This document shows positions 38,818 to 47,782 of a DNA stretch of 64,000 nucleotides, in pieces. The position numbers were made by a program, and so were the translations under genes. The stretch covers positions 124,001 to 188,000 of the forward strand of contig JAJFVD010000012.1 in NCBI GenBank assembly GCA_021371955.1, written 5' to 3'. Every line of letters starts with the position of its first letter. Position 1 is the stretch's first letter. A model generated the notes under the pieces. That model saw nothing but the letters and a program-made list of their open reading frames with translations. It was not told where the DNA came from and did not search any database. The stretch is from Bacteroidales bacterium. GTDB lineage: Bacteria > Bacteroidota > Bacteroidia > Bacteroidales > UBA932.

Positions 38818-39288
38818 ATGCTGGAATTATTGCAGGATTATGGATTTATAGGACTTTTTATCGGCTCTTTTCTGGCAGCTACAGTTATTCCATTCAGTTC
38901 GGATATGCTTCTCGTTGGGATGCTTCTGGCCGGTGTGGACCCTATTCTTTCTTTTTTCTCGGCGACAATCGGCAACTGGCTCGGAGGGCTCACTTCCTAC
39001 TATATAGGTCACATTGGAAAATGGGACTGGATTGAAAAGTGGTTTAAGATAAAGGAGGAGAGCATGTTGAAGCAAAAACACTGGATTGACAAATATGGGA
39101 GTCTCATTGCATTTTTCAGCTGGATGCCTTTTGTTGGAGATTTTTTGGCAGTAGGGCTTGGGTTTTACCGAGTGAACTTTACAAAGTGTGCAATTTATAT
39201 GCTGGTAGGCAAAGCGGTGAGGTTTGCGTTCTGGGTTATCTTGTACCATTACTATGGAGAAATGGTCCTTCAATTCAAGTTTCTTTAA
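38818..39288 (+). CDS. YqaA-type (VTT/SNARE-associated) small membrane protein
   Basis: Membrane protein of 156 residues with the DedA-like VTT core: SFLAATVIPFSSDMLLVGMLLAG (about 17-39), the GNWLGGLTSYYIGHIGK segment and a re-entrant SWMPFVGDFLAVGLGFYRV. It resembles E. coli YqaA. DedA relatives scramble or flip membrane lipids; the role of the short YqaA group is not established. It begins 2 bases after tadA. Confidence 0.85.
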   Translation: MLELLQDYGFIGLFIGSFLAATVIPFSSDMLLVGMLLAGVDPILSFFSATIGNWLGGLTSYYIGHIGKWDWIEKWFKIKEESMLKQKHWIDKYGSLIAFFSWMPFVGDFLAVGLGFYRVNFTKCAIYMLVGKAVRFAFWVILYHYYGEMVLQFKFL

Positions 39289-39292
39289 AAAT

Positions 39293-39323
39293 TTTGGACT
39301 TTTTAAAAAAAGCGATATATTTG
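39293..39323 (+). promoter_or_regulatory. Consensus promoter of tRNA-Gln
   Basis: TTTG at 39293-39296, an 18-19 base spacer and TATATTTG at 39316-39323 make a near-perfect Bacteroidota -33/-7 promoter, 21 bases before the tRNA. Confidence 0.8.
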
Positions 39324-39344
39324 CACCCTCAAAAGTAAATCTAT

Positions 39345-39415
39345 TGACCTATGGTGTAATGGTAGCACTACTGATTTTGGTTCAGTCAGTCTAGGTTCGA
39401 ATCCTGGTAGGTCAA
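39345..39415 (+). tRNA. tRNA-Gln (anticodon TTG)
   Basis: The acceptor arms TGACCTA (39345-39351) and TAGGTCA (39408-39414) pair fully, with discriminator A at 39415. The anticodon stem ACTGA/TCAGT encloses the loop TTTTGGT with anticodon TTG at 39377-39379, which reads CAA. The T arm is CTAGG-TTCGAAT-CCTGG. No CCA is encoded. The total is 71 bases. Confidence 0.96.
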
Positions 39416-39427
39416 CGTAAATTGCTG

Positions 39428-39463
39428 AGAGGCTGTCTAAAAGGACAGCCTCTTTTCGTTTTT
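39428..39463 (+). terminator. Terminator of tRNA-Gln
   Basis: AGAGGCTGTC (39428-39437) and GACAGCCTCT (39444-39453) form a perfect 10-base-pair stem with a 6-base loop, followed by TTTCGTTTTT. Confidence 0.9.
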
Positions 39464-39528
39464 ATGCAATCCGTTATGCCGTATTAGAAAATGAACTCAA
39501 AATCCTCTATCTTTATTGCAGCAAAATT

Positions 39529-40557
39529 ATGACAGAAAAAGATTTCAGTATATCAGTTATAATGCCGGTATATAAAGTTTCCGGCTATATCGGGAGGTCA
39601 ATTGAGTCTCTGGTGGCTCAAACGTATAAAAACTTTGAAATCATACTTGTAGATGACTGCGGGGGAGACGATAGTATTGAAAAAGCCACAAAGATACTTA
39701 AGCAGCATAAAAACAACGAGAGTAACAGAGATGTTACTAGTGGTTCAGTAAGTTACAAGATAGTTACCAATGCACATAATCAGGGTGTTTCGCTTTCGAG
39801 ACAAAATGGTATGCTGGCTTCGGGAGGTGAGTTTATTATTCACCTTGATTCGGACGATTACTTCGAACCGGATTTGTTGGAAAGACTTATTGCCATGGCA
39901 AAAGCGTCTTCTTCCGATATGGTTATCTGTAATTTTTTCAAAGAGAGACCTTCCGGTAGTTCAAAAATTGAAACATCGTCAGCAGATCATCCATTGATTT
40001 CGGATAAAGATAAATCTGACTATGTAAAGGAGATGCTCCGGGGTGAAAGGCCGTCTGCCCTTTGGAATAAGCTTGTTAAAAAGGAGCTTTTTGACAGAGC
40101 TGGAATCCCTTTCGACAGCAACCTGAGGGATGACCTTTCGGCTTCTCCTCTGCTTGTTTTGAATGCAAATAGGGTGGATTTTGTAAGTAATGCCCTTGTT
40201 CACTATGTTTTGTATAATTCAAATTCGGAATCGGTAAGTTTTGGCCACCTGAAACTTATCGCAAACACTTTGAAAATGCTGGAAAGCCGTTTTGAAGAGA
40301 TAGGAATTTCAATGGAAGACGAATTTCTGTCATACAAGGCTGTTACAAAAAGAAAAATGATTATTCACCCTGACATATCCGGCAAAGATCTTGATATGGC
40401 ACTGAGCCTTTTTCCGGAAGTTAATTCTTCGATAAAAGATGGTAAAAAACCGGAAAAAAAGATTCAGTACAGAATACTCTTAAAACTTTCCGCAAACGGG
40501 AACACCTTCCTGTTCAGGCTATACAGAATGCTTTTAAAATTTTTGCTATCCTTTTAA
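39529..40557 (+). CDS. Family 2 glycosyltransferase
   Basis: GT-A fold transferase of 342 residues. The nucleotide-binding start ISVIMPVYKVSGYIGRSIES (about 8-27), LVDDCGGDDS (about 40-49), and the metal-binding HLDSDDYF (DxD-type, about 105-112) are clear. It transfers a sugar from an activated donor; the acceptor is unknown. It converges with the GT4 gene, sharing four bases (TTAA) at the stops. Confidence 0.9.
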   Translation: MTEKDFSISVIMPVYKVSGYIGRSIESLVAQTYKNFEIILVDDCGGDDSIEKATKILKQHKNNESNRDVTSGSVSYKIVTNAHNQGVSLSRQNGMLASGGEFIIHLDSDDYFEPDLLERLIAMAKASSSDMVICNFFKERPSGSSKIETSSADHPLISDKDKSDYVKEMLRGERPSALWNKLVKKELFDRAGIPFDSNLRDDLSASPLLVLNANRVDFVSNALVHYVLYNSNSESVSFGHLKLIANTLKMLESRFEEIGISMEDEFLSYKAVTKRKMIIHPDISGKDLDMALSLFPEVNSSIKDGKKPEKKIQYRILLKLSANGNTFLFRLYRMLLKFLLSF

Positions 40558-41561
40558 AGGATATTTAAAAGCTCCTTCTCTCTGAGTTTGGCCGTAAATT
40601 TTTCTTCAACTCTTTCCCTGAATACACACGAGGTATCCGACTCAATTGCCTCTTTTATTGCAGATGCCGTCTCGGCAACATCATACCCTGAAACCGTTTT
40701 CCCTAGTCCTCCGGTAACCTCCGGCATCCCTCCGGTATTTGAAATTACAGGAATACAGTTATGATACATTGCTTCGGCTAATGCGAGAGAGAAGCTCTCT
40801 TTCCGGGAAAGCTGACAATAAACAGATGCTTTTTTATAATATGCTTCAAGTTCGCGATGTTCAACTTTTGGTATTATTTTTAGATTTGCCGGTACCTCAC
40901 CAATAAGATCACTTAATTTTTCTCTGTTTATGCCAATAATTGTGAATGGAATATCCGGAAGAGACTTTGCTGCATTGATGAAACGGTCCACTCCCTTAAT
41001 AAAAAAGCTTTGAGGTGTCGAAGAGAGGGCAACACAGAGAACCAGTTTCTCTTTTGAATCATGGGGATTTTCTGTGCAGTTTCCGGAATCGCTTGAAAAT
41101 ACGATACCATTGTAAAGAATTTTCCTTTTCGAAAACGGAGAAATAGCCCGGGTAATACGCTCAATATATTGAGAGACACAAAGATTGAGAGAAGCATTGG
41201 TTATTGAGTAACGGGTCATAAAGCCGCGGACGGGATTTGAAAAACTTCCGTAACCCCATTTTTTTACACGGCAAACGTCATACCCTCCGATAACCAGATA
41301 TGCCTTTTTTCTAAATAGTTTTGAAAACAAGACCGGAAAGAATGAATGATAGTCTGCAAACCATATATAGACCACATCATATCTTAAAATATTGAACAAT
41401 AAATAAAAAAACTCTTTTGTTATAGAAATTGCCTGCTTGATTTTTGAGGAATTGTCAACTACGAGGGTGGTTACCGGGAGTTTTTTCCCCAGGATATCCA
41501 AATCTCCTTTTATGAAAGTGGAGATTCTGGTATAAATAAAAAGCACCCTCTCTTTTTCCAT
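40554..41561 (-). CDS. Family 4 (GT-B) glycosyltransferase
   Basis: GT-B transferase of 335 residues. The C-terminal Rossmann half carries the family pattern SRKESFSLALAEAMYHNCIPVISNTGGMPEV (about 253-283), with the Glu pair that holds the nucleotide. A single VFLFIYT-like N-terminal strand and no membrane segment suggest a cytoplasmic enzyme. Its ATG directly follows the stop codon of the phosphodiester glycosidase-like gene, so the two are coupled. Confidence 0.88.
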   Translation of the reverse strand: MEKERVLFIYTRISTFIKGDLDILGKKLPVTTLVVDNSSKIKQAISITKEFFYLLFNILRYDVVYIWFADYHSFFPVLFSKLFRKKAYLVIGGYDVCRVKKWGYGSFSNPVRGFMTRYSITNASLNLCVSQYIERITRAISPFSKRKILYNGIVFSSDSGNCTENPHDSKEKLVLCVALSSTPQSFFIKGVDRFINAAKSLPDIPFTIIGINREKLSDLIGEVPANLKIIPKVEHRELEAYYKKASVYCQLSRKESFSLALAEAMYHNCIPVISNTGGMPEVTGGLGKTVSGYDVAETASAIKEAIESDTSCVFRERVEEKFTAKLREKELLNIL

Positions 41562-42434
41562 TTATTTTTTTGGGCAGAATAGTAAAATGGCATTTGCCAC
41601 CTTTCTTTCCCCTTTGTTGTCGAATAATTTGTTATCGGTTGGGTGATTGACAACTCCATTGTCGGAATATCCTTCGATGTACATTGTTGTGGAACCTCCC
41701 CCGTCAAGATTGATTATATCGTATGCTCCCAGCCATCTTAATATACTCTGGAGTTCTTTGAGTGAAACTCCGTTTGATTTTTCGTTTCTCCCGTCAATGG
41801 TAACCAACATTATTGTTCCGTCACCTTTTTTTGCAATTGCCGTTCTTGGATGCCTTGTTGTATAGAATGAGGAAACGGAAAGTTTTTCGTCAACACCTTC
41901 CACACGAAGAATAGGACCGGTAGTAAGAACATCCTGCGCCTGGATATATTTCTCCCACTCTTTTATTTCGTCGGCTTTAATTATGTACAGCTCTTTGTTG
42001 TAGAAAGCAAGGGCTCCAAGCTGATGCATAGATCTTTGCTTGTTTACAATTGTATTGGGAGCCAGATTTTTCCCGTTTTTCCGTATATAATCTACAGAGT
42101 TATAATCTTCGGTATTGTAACTATAGTTGAATTTAAAGAAAGATCCGTTTATTGCTGCCAGGGCCCCGTTTTCGGCTGCCATTTTACTGGTCTCTTTCAG
42201 GACCGGGCTTGGAAATAATTCAAGAGTTGCCCCGGATGCTTTTCCGATTTCAATAATTGAAATATACTGGTTTGATTCAAACAGCTCTTTGTTTTCAAAA
42301 TGGATAAACTTGTAAATAACGCCGTTTGCAACTGTTTTTTCTTTCCAATTTCCATTTACGAGAGCTATTGAGTCGTTTTGGGAGTATCCAGCAATAGAGG
42401 ATGCAAAAAACAGTATGATAAAAATTTTTTTCAT
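41562..42434 (-). CDS. Secreted phosphodiester glycosidase-like (NAGPA domain) protein
   Basis: Exported protein of 290 residues with a signal peptide (about 1-19, ending AGYSQ). The NAGPA fold blocks are GALAAINGSFF (about 89-99), TTGPILRV, RHPRTAIAKKGDGTIMLVTIDGR and NLDGGGSTTMYI (about 240-251). The human member removes GlcNAc from a phosphodiester; bacterial members are often near polysaccharide genes. I start it at the ATG at 42434; a longer frame overlaps the upstream gene. It sits between a phosphate transporter gene and a glycosyltransferase gene. Confidence 0.85.
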   Translation of the reverse strand: MKKIFIILFFASSIAGYSQNDSIALVNGNWKEKTVANGVIYKFIHFENKELFESNQYISIIEIGKASGATLELFPSPVLKETSKMAAENGALAAINGSFFKFNYSYNTEDYNSVDYIRKNGKNLAPNTIVNKQRSMHQLGALAFYNKELYIIKADEIKEWEKYIQAQDVLTTGPILRVEGVDEKLSVSSFYTTRHPRTAIAKKGDGTIMLVTIDGRNEKSNGVSLKELQSILRWLGAYDIINLDGGGSTTMYIEGYSDNGVVNHPTDNKLFDNKGERKVANAILLFCPKK

Positions 42435-42435
42435 T

Positions 42436-44121
42436 TTATTGTATTTCAATAATTGCTTCTGAAACATTAATGATATAGTCACCGGTCATTTCACATTCGG
42501 CAACAATATCCATATAGTAAACGCCAGTCTGATAATTGTATTTATTATGCTCGAGGCTTAGAAGGTGTTCTTCTTTTAGGATGTTTCTGTATTCATTTAT
42601 CTCCTCTTCCGAATCTACTGCATTTGATATATCCTCAATTTTGGTATAGCCTTTGTTGAGATTTTCAATCATATTGTTAAATGCTTTATCGAGTATTACG
42701 AACATATGATCCAGTTTTTTTACCATATCCGGAGTAAAACTCTTTCCGTGAATCTTTTTTCGATTTAGAATTCTTGCAATATTGTAGCCCGAGTCACCTA
42801 TGCTTTCAATTTCGCTTATTATCGTATACATTGCCTGGAGCCTTCTTGCGCTTTCTTCGCTCAGCTCTCCTTCAGATATATTATTCAGATAATTTGCAAT
42901 TTCCAGCTCTACCTTGTCTGTTATTTGCTCATAATGCTCAAGTTTATTGTAAAGTTCTTCAAACTTATCCGTTTCACAAACCATTAATGACTCTCTGGCA
43001 TAAATAAATTGTTGTTTGCCAAGTTTCGCAAAATCGACTATTTCCTGTTTTGCCTGAGTAAGCGATAGTTCGGCAGTGCTTAATATCCCTCCCTGAATAT
43101 ATTTTAAGCGGAACACTTCTTCTGTTTCTTTAGACTTGATAACTCTTGTTACTAATTTTACAATCTGAGGTGTAAACCATATTAAAAGGAGTGTATTTGT
43201 TAGATTGAAAAGAGTATGGAGAAATGAAATTCCATATAGTATTGCTTCCGTATTTGTATATGGGTCAATTGAGAAAACGGCTATTGTAACTTTAGAAACA
43301 ACAAACATAACCGGCTTGTAAAGCGCGAGAACCCATATTACCCCAAAAACATTAAAAACAGTATGCGCCAGTGCCGCTCGGCGGGCTGAGACATTAGCAA
43401 CAGCGGCGGCAATATTTGCTGTAATTGTTGTCCCTATATTTTCTCCAAGTACCATTGCTGCTGCCAGTTCAAACGGAATCCATCCGTAGCTTGCCATAAC
43501 AAGGGTGAGAGCCATGGTTGCACTTGAAGACTGCATAACCATAGTGAGGATAGAGCCTATTAAAACAAATATCAATACTGAGCCAAAACCAAAACTTGTC
43601 CATTGTTGTAAAAAGGCGAATATTTCGGGATTTGACTTAAGATCGGGAACAGAATCTTTCAGGAAGGTTAGTCCGAGGAAAAGGAGTGCAAAACCAATAA
43701 TCAGTTCTCCTATAGATTTTTTCTTGCGGGACTTTAACATCATAAGTGCAAATCCGAATCCTATTAATGGTATAGAAAACATGGAGATGTCAAATTTAAA
43801 CCCAAGCAAAGAGATAATCCATGCAGTTACAGTTGTTCCGATGTTTGCACCCATAATTACCCCTACAGATTGTGTGAGAGTAAGCAAACCGGCGTTTACA
43901 AAACTCACAACCATAACAGTAGTTGCACTTGAAGACTGAATAATTGATGTAATGAAAAGTCCGGTTAAAACTCGTTTAAAAGAGTTTGAAGTCATCGCAG
44001 CAAGAACATTGCGCATCTTCTCTCCTGCAACCTTTTGCAATCCTTCGCTCATAAGAGTCATGCCATAGAGAAAAAGGCCGATAGATCCGAGTAGTTTTAA
44101 AACCTGAAATACAATATCCAT
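42436..44121 (-). CDS. Na+/phosphate cotransporter family protein with PhoU-like domain
   Basis: Transporter of 561 residues. Two inverted Na/Pi repeats each carry the QSSSAT motif (about 64-69 and about 198-203) that binds phosphate and sodium. Hydrophobic segments run to about 310, then a helical PhoU-like region (about 345-555) may regulate transport. I start it at the ATG at 44121; the 14 residues before it overlap the upstream promoter. The next gene begins 1 base after its stop. Confidence 0.92.
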   Translation of the reverse strand: MDIVFQVLKLLGSIGLFLYGMTLMSEGLQKVAGEKMRNVLAAMTSNSFKRVLTGLFITSIIQSSSATTVMVVSFVNAGLLTLTQSVGVIMGANIGTTVTAWIISLLGFKFDISMFSIPLIGFGFALMMLKSRKKKSIGELIIGFALLFLGLTFLKDSVPDLKSNPEIFAFLQQWTSFGFGSVLIFVLIGSILTMVMQSSSATMALTLVMASYGWIPFELAAAMVLGENIGTTITANIAAAVANVSARRAALAHTVFNVFGVIWVLALYKPVMFVVSKVTIAVFSIDPYTNTEAILYGISFLHTLFNLTNTLLLIWFTPQIVKLVTRVIKSKETEEVFRLKYIQGGILSTAELSLTQAKQEIVDFAKLGKQQFIYARESLMVCETDKFEELYNKLEHYEQITDKVELEIANYLNNISEGELSEESARRLQAMYTIISEIESIGDSGYNIARILNRKKIHGKSFTPDMVKKLDHMFVILDKAFNNMIENLNKGYTKIEDISNAVDSEEEINEYRNILKEEHLLSLEHNKYNYQTGVYYMDIVAECEMTGDYIINVSEAIIEIQ

Positions 44122-44149
44122 GTTGATAATTATATATGATATCCGGCAA

Positions 44150-44157
44150 CAAATATA
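44150..44157 (-). promoter_or_regulatory. -7 box for the Na/Pi operon
   Basis: TATATTTG on the minus strand, 28 bases before the Na/Pi ATG, matches the Bacteroidota -7 consensus. No clear -33 element. Confidence 0.55.
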
Positions 44158-44198
44158 ATTCATAAATTGTTACCTTCGCGACATAAAATAGGAAATAG

Positions 44199-47081
44199 AT
44201 GAACCGTAAATTAACGATTCTTGTTTCATTTTTGCTGATTTTACTCTCTGTCAATACATCTTTTGCTCAATATTACTCATCCGGAAGCGATCCGGCACGG
44301 GCAGAATGGAGGTATATTAAAACAGAATGGTACGATATTATTTATCCGCGCGAAGTGGATTCTCTTGCAAGGAGATATGCATTAATTCTTGAGTCCTCCA
44401 GAGATGCCGTTGACCTACCGCTGAGGGCCAAACCCAGGCGGATTCCAGTAGTGCTTCACCCATACAGCGTTATGAGTAATGGCTTGGTTTCCTGGGCACC
44501 AAAAAGAGCAGAATTCATAACCCGTCCTCCTTCAATTGGCGGCTATTCTCAAAACTGGGAAAAACAACTTGTAATACACGAAAGCAGGCACATTGCTCAA
44601 ATGACAAAATTTGAAAGGGGCATTTTCAAACCATTGTCGTGGTTAATAGGTGAGCAGGCGCAAGGTATCGGAGCCGGCATTTTTATAAACAAATGGGCTC
44701 TTGAAGGCGATGCTGTTGTATCAGAAACAGAATTGTCTTTCTCCGGCCGGGGAAGAGATCCGCTGCATCTGGTATATTATAAAGCGGCTTTTTTGGAAGG
44801 AGATTACAGAAATTATCCACAATGGGCATTCGGCTCATACAAAAAATATACTCCCGACGAATACAGCCTTGGTTATCTGATGAATTCTGCAATCCGTTTC
44901 CGGACATCCAAATATGATTTCATGGGGGAGCTGACAGAAAGCCTCGTTAATAATTTTTACAATCCAAGAAACGCTTCAATATCATACAGGAAGGCAACCG
45001 GAAAAAAAATTGTAGGAAATCTAGAGGAGACAACCAGATTGATGGTTCGTCACTGGAAAACGGAAGATTCTTTAAGAGCCCCGTTCACCGGTGTAAAAGA
45101 GATTACAGGCAAAAAAAGTGAATATATATCTTACCGCTCGGCAATAATTCTTTCCAGAGATACAATTTTTGCAGTCAAAAGTGACTTGAATGAAACAAAC
45201 CGTCTGGTAATTATAAACAGTTCGGGAGAAGAGGAGACAATCTCATTTTTAGGTATTTTGAGCAGTGAATTGTCCTATTGTAACGGCAAGATTTACTGGA
45301 CAGAACAGATTCCTGCTCTGAGGTGGGAACAGGAGAGCTTTTCCGATTTAATTGAGTATGATATAAAAAAGGGGAAAATCAGACGACTTACAAATGGACT
45401 GTCTGTTTACAACCCGGTCGTATCAGCCTCCGGTCAGACGATAATTGCCGCGGAATATCCTGTAACGGGTTCTTCCAACCTTGTTCTTATTGACATGGAA
45501 AATGGCAACATTATAAAGAGATTCCGGGCACCTCATAACGGGCAGATTAAAGAATCGGTTCAGATTGGACAGGTAATCTACTCGACTGTAATTACAGAAA
45601 ACGGATTGGGAATATTTAAAATTGAACCGGATAAAGGGGTTTGGGAGCATGAAGTTAACGAACAACACCAGAACATAACAAGACTTAGCCGCTTTAAAGA
45701 GAGCCTGCTTTTCGAAAGCGATATGGAAGGGGTAAACGAACTTTTCGAGTACGACCCTCAGATAAAAATTCTGCGGCGTCTCACAAATTCACCCCTCGCG
45801 GCAATATCGCCTTTCTACTTTGCAGCAGAAGATGCGCTCTATTATTCCAATTTTTCCAAAACCGGATTTGGCCTGGTGTCTGTACCCGCCGACTCGCTGG
45901 AGTGGAAATTTGCCTACTTTTCAAAACCGCACAAATATTTCCTTGCAGATGAAATATCAAATCAGGCGAATTTTAATATAGATACAATCTCGTTTGCCGG
46001 AGTAGATAAATTTGCTTCAAGGCCATATCAGAAAGGCGACCATCTTTTCCGTATTCATTCGTGGATGCCTGTATATTTTAGCATTGATAACCTTAAAAAT
46101 GTATCCTACGATAATTTTTACGAGCTTGTCTCCCCCGGAGCAACGGTCTATTCACAGAATTCGCTGGGTACGGCCACTTCTATGCTTGGATATTCATACC
46201 ATAACGGTTTTCATACCGGACACGCAAAGTTTACATACAGCGGGCTCTACCCGGTTTTTGAGATAGAGGCAGATTATAATGACAGGTTCAGGCAAAAAAT
46301 AAGACTCATATCCGAAGATCCGTTTCATCCGGTAATGGAGGCTGACACAATAGAGGGATCTCCTGTTTTTAACGCTTCGGTATTGGTTTATCTCCCATTT
46401 AACTTAAACAGGGGCGGATGGGTGCGCGGAATAATTCCAAGACTTGCCTGGCGTTATTCAACAGACTCCTATTACTCCCTTGAAAAAAGAAAATATCTCG
46501 ATTATCAGCATTATGTACTGGGGATACAGTATTATCAGATGCTAAGAATGACCAAAAGAAATATTTTTCCGAAATGGGGATATGGGGTTAATGTCCAGTA
46601 TAATTCCATGCCTTTTTCAGGTGAGAATTTCGGGTCAACTTTTTATGCAAACATATATTCTTATGTTCCGGGCCTTCTCAAGAATCAGGGGTTAAAAATT
46701 TCAGCTGCCTTTCAGAGGCAGATATATAATGGCAAGAAATATCTCATGAAAAACATAGCTCCTTCTCCAAGAGGCTATGACACTCATTTCAGCATAACTT
46801 ATGCATCGGTATTTACAGATTATGCAATTCCGGTGAATCTTGGAAACGCTACTCTTTCCTGGCTCCTTTACCTTAAACGGGTACAGATTATTCCCTTTTT
46901 CGACTGGGCATACAGTCATGGAATGGACAGAAACAGACACATGATTTCGGGAGGAAGCGATATTCTGGTAGATTTCAATATTTTTAACATTTCACTGCCT
47001 CTTACGGCTGGAGTGAGGTATATCAGAACAGGGGAAAACAAGAATTTCTTTCAGTTTTTATTCCAGACACCATTGCTATGA
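44199..47081 (+). CDS. Gluzincin (HExxH) / beta-propeller / outer-membrane barrel protein
   Basis: Exported protein of 960 residues with a signal peptide (about 1-23, ending SFAQ). The N-terminal domain has His127-Glu-Ser-Arg-His131 and, about 40 residues on, WALEGDAVVSE. That is the helix-plus-EGxA layout of peptidase MA-type gluzincins, with the Glu as third zinc ligand. A TolB-like propeller with repeated strands (IRRLTNGLSVYNPVVSASG, about 390) follows to about 590. The final 330 residues are Tyr- and aromatic-rich strands ending FQTPLL, consistent with an outer-membrane barrel. The pnuC start overlaps its stop by four bases (ATGA). Peptidase activity is inferred. Confidence 0.75.
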   Translation: MNRKLTILVSFLLILLSVNTSFAQYYSSGSDPARAEWRYIKTEWYDIIYPREVDSLARRYALILESSRDAVDLPLRAKPRRIPVVLHPYSVMSNGLVSWAPKRAEFITRPPSIGGYSQNWEKQLVIHESRHIAQMTKFERGIFKPLSWLIGEQAQGIGAGIFINKWALEGDAVVSETELSFSGRGRDPLHLVYYKAAFLEGDYRNYPQWAFGSYKKYTPDEYSLGYLMNSAIRFRTSKYDFMGELTESLVNNFYNPRNASISYRKATGKKIVGNLEETTRLMVRHWKTEDSLRAPFTGVKEITGKKSEYISYRSAIILSRDTIFAVKSDLNETNRLVIINSSGEEETISFLGILSSELSYCNGKIYWTEQIPALRWEQESFSDLIEYDIKKGKIRRLTNGLSVYNPVVSASGQTIIAAEYPVTGSSNLVLIDMENGNIIKRFRAPHNGQIKESVQIGQVIYSTVITENGLGIFKIEPDKGVWEHEVNEQHQNITRLSRFKESLLFESDMEGVNELFEYDPQIKILRRLTNSPLAAISPFYFAAEDALYYSNFSKTGFGLVSVPADSLEWKFAYFSKPHKYFLADEISNQANFNIDTISFAGVDKFASRPYQKGDHLFRIHSWMPVYFSIDNLKNVSYDNFYELVSPGATVYSQNSLGTATSMLGYSYHNGFHTGHAKFTYSGLYPVFEIEADYNDRFRQKIRLISEDPFHPVMEADTIEGSPVFNASVLVYLPFNLNRGGWVRGIIPRLAWRYSTDSYYSLEKRKYLDYQHYVLGIQYYQMLRMTKRNIFPKWGYGVNVQYNSMPFSGENFGSTFYANIYSYVPGLLKNQGLKISAAFQRQIYNGKKYLMKNIAPSPRGYDTHFSITYASVFTDYAIPVNLGNATLSWLLYLKRVQIIPFFDWAYSHGMDRNRHMISGGSDILVDFNIFNISLPLTAGVRYIRTGENKNFFQFLFQTPLL

Positions 47082-47782
47082 TTCACTTTAAAAAAATAAA
47101 TACCCTTAAGCCTTTTGACTGGTTTCTGATCCTGGGGATAGTTACTACAAATGTTGTCTATTCTGTTTTGGCCGGAGAGTTTGACATTATAGGATCTGTC
47201 GCAGGTGTAACAGGTGTTGTTTGTGTTGTCCTTGCAGCCAAGGGAAATATTCTTAATTATATTTTCGGGCTGATAAATGTTGCGCTGTTTGCCTGGATAT
47301 CATATAAGGCAGACTTGCTGGGAAGTGCAGCTTTGAATGCGCTGTATTATTTACCGATGCAATTTATCGGATGGTACACCTGGATAAAAAAGAGAGATTC
47401 GGAAGAGTCCGTTACGGTCGTGGCCAAACGGCTAAATTTTAGTCAAAGACTTTTGCTGGCCGGGGTGAGCGCTGTTTTTGTAATAGCAGTGGCATATATT
47501 CTTTTTCTCTTTAAGGACCCTCAGCCGCTAAAGGACTCTGCGACTACCGTATTGTCTGTTATTGCAATGTTTCTTATGGTAAGGGCTTTTATGGAGCAAT
47601 GGACACTGTGGGTGGCGGTAAATTTTATCAGCGTGGTAATATGGGTGATAGCATTTGCAAATGGCGAGGCACATTCGATGCTTATGGTAATAATGTGGAT
47701 GTTCTATCTGGTTAACTCGATAAGCGGATGGATCAGCTGGTTAAGACTTTCAAAAAAGGATCATTTACCGGATTTGAAGTAA
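47078..47782 (+). CDS. pnuC: PnuC-family nicotinamide riboside transporter
   Basis: Membrane protein of 234 residues with about seven hydrophobic segments. The blocks YIFGLINVALFAWISYKADLLGSAALNALYYLPMQFIGWYTW (about 62-103) and EQWTLWVAVNFISVVIWV (about 171-188) match the PnuC group that imports nicotinamide riboside for NAD synthesis. This copy is a closer match to that group than the one in the suf operon. It overlaps the propeller/barrel gene by four bases, so the two are translated together. Its 3' end overlaps uvrC by 22 bases. Confidence 0.88.
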   Translation: MIHFKKINTLKPFDWFLILGIVTTNVVYSVLAGEFDIIGSVAGVTGVVCVVLAAKGNILNYIFGLINVALFAWISYKADLLGSAALNALYYLPMQFIGWYTWIKKRDSEESVTVVAKRLNFSQRLLLAGVSAVFVIAVAYILFLFKDPQPLKDSATTVLSVIAMFLMVRAFMEQWTLWVAVNFISVVIWVIAFANGEAHSMLMVIMWMFYLVNSISGWISWLRLSKKDHLPDLK

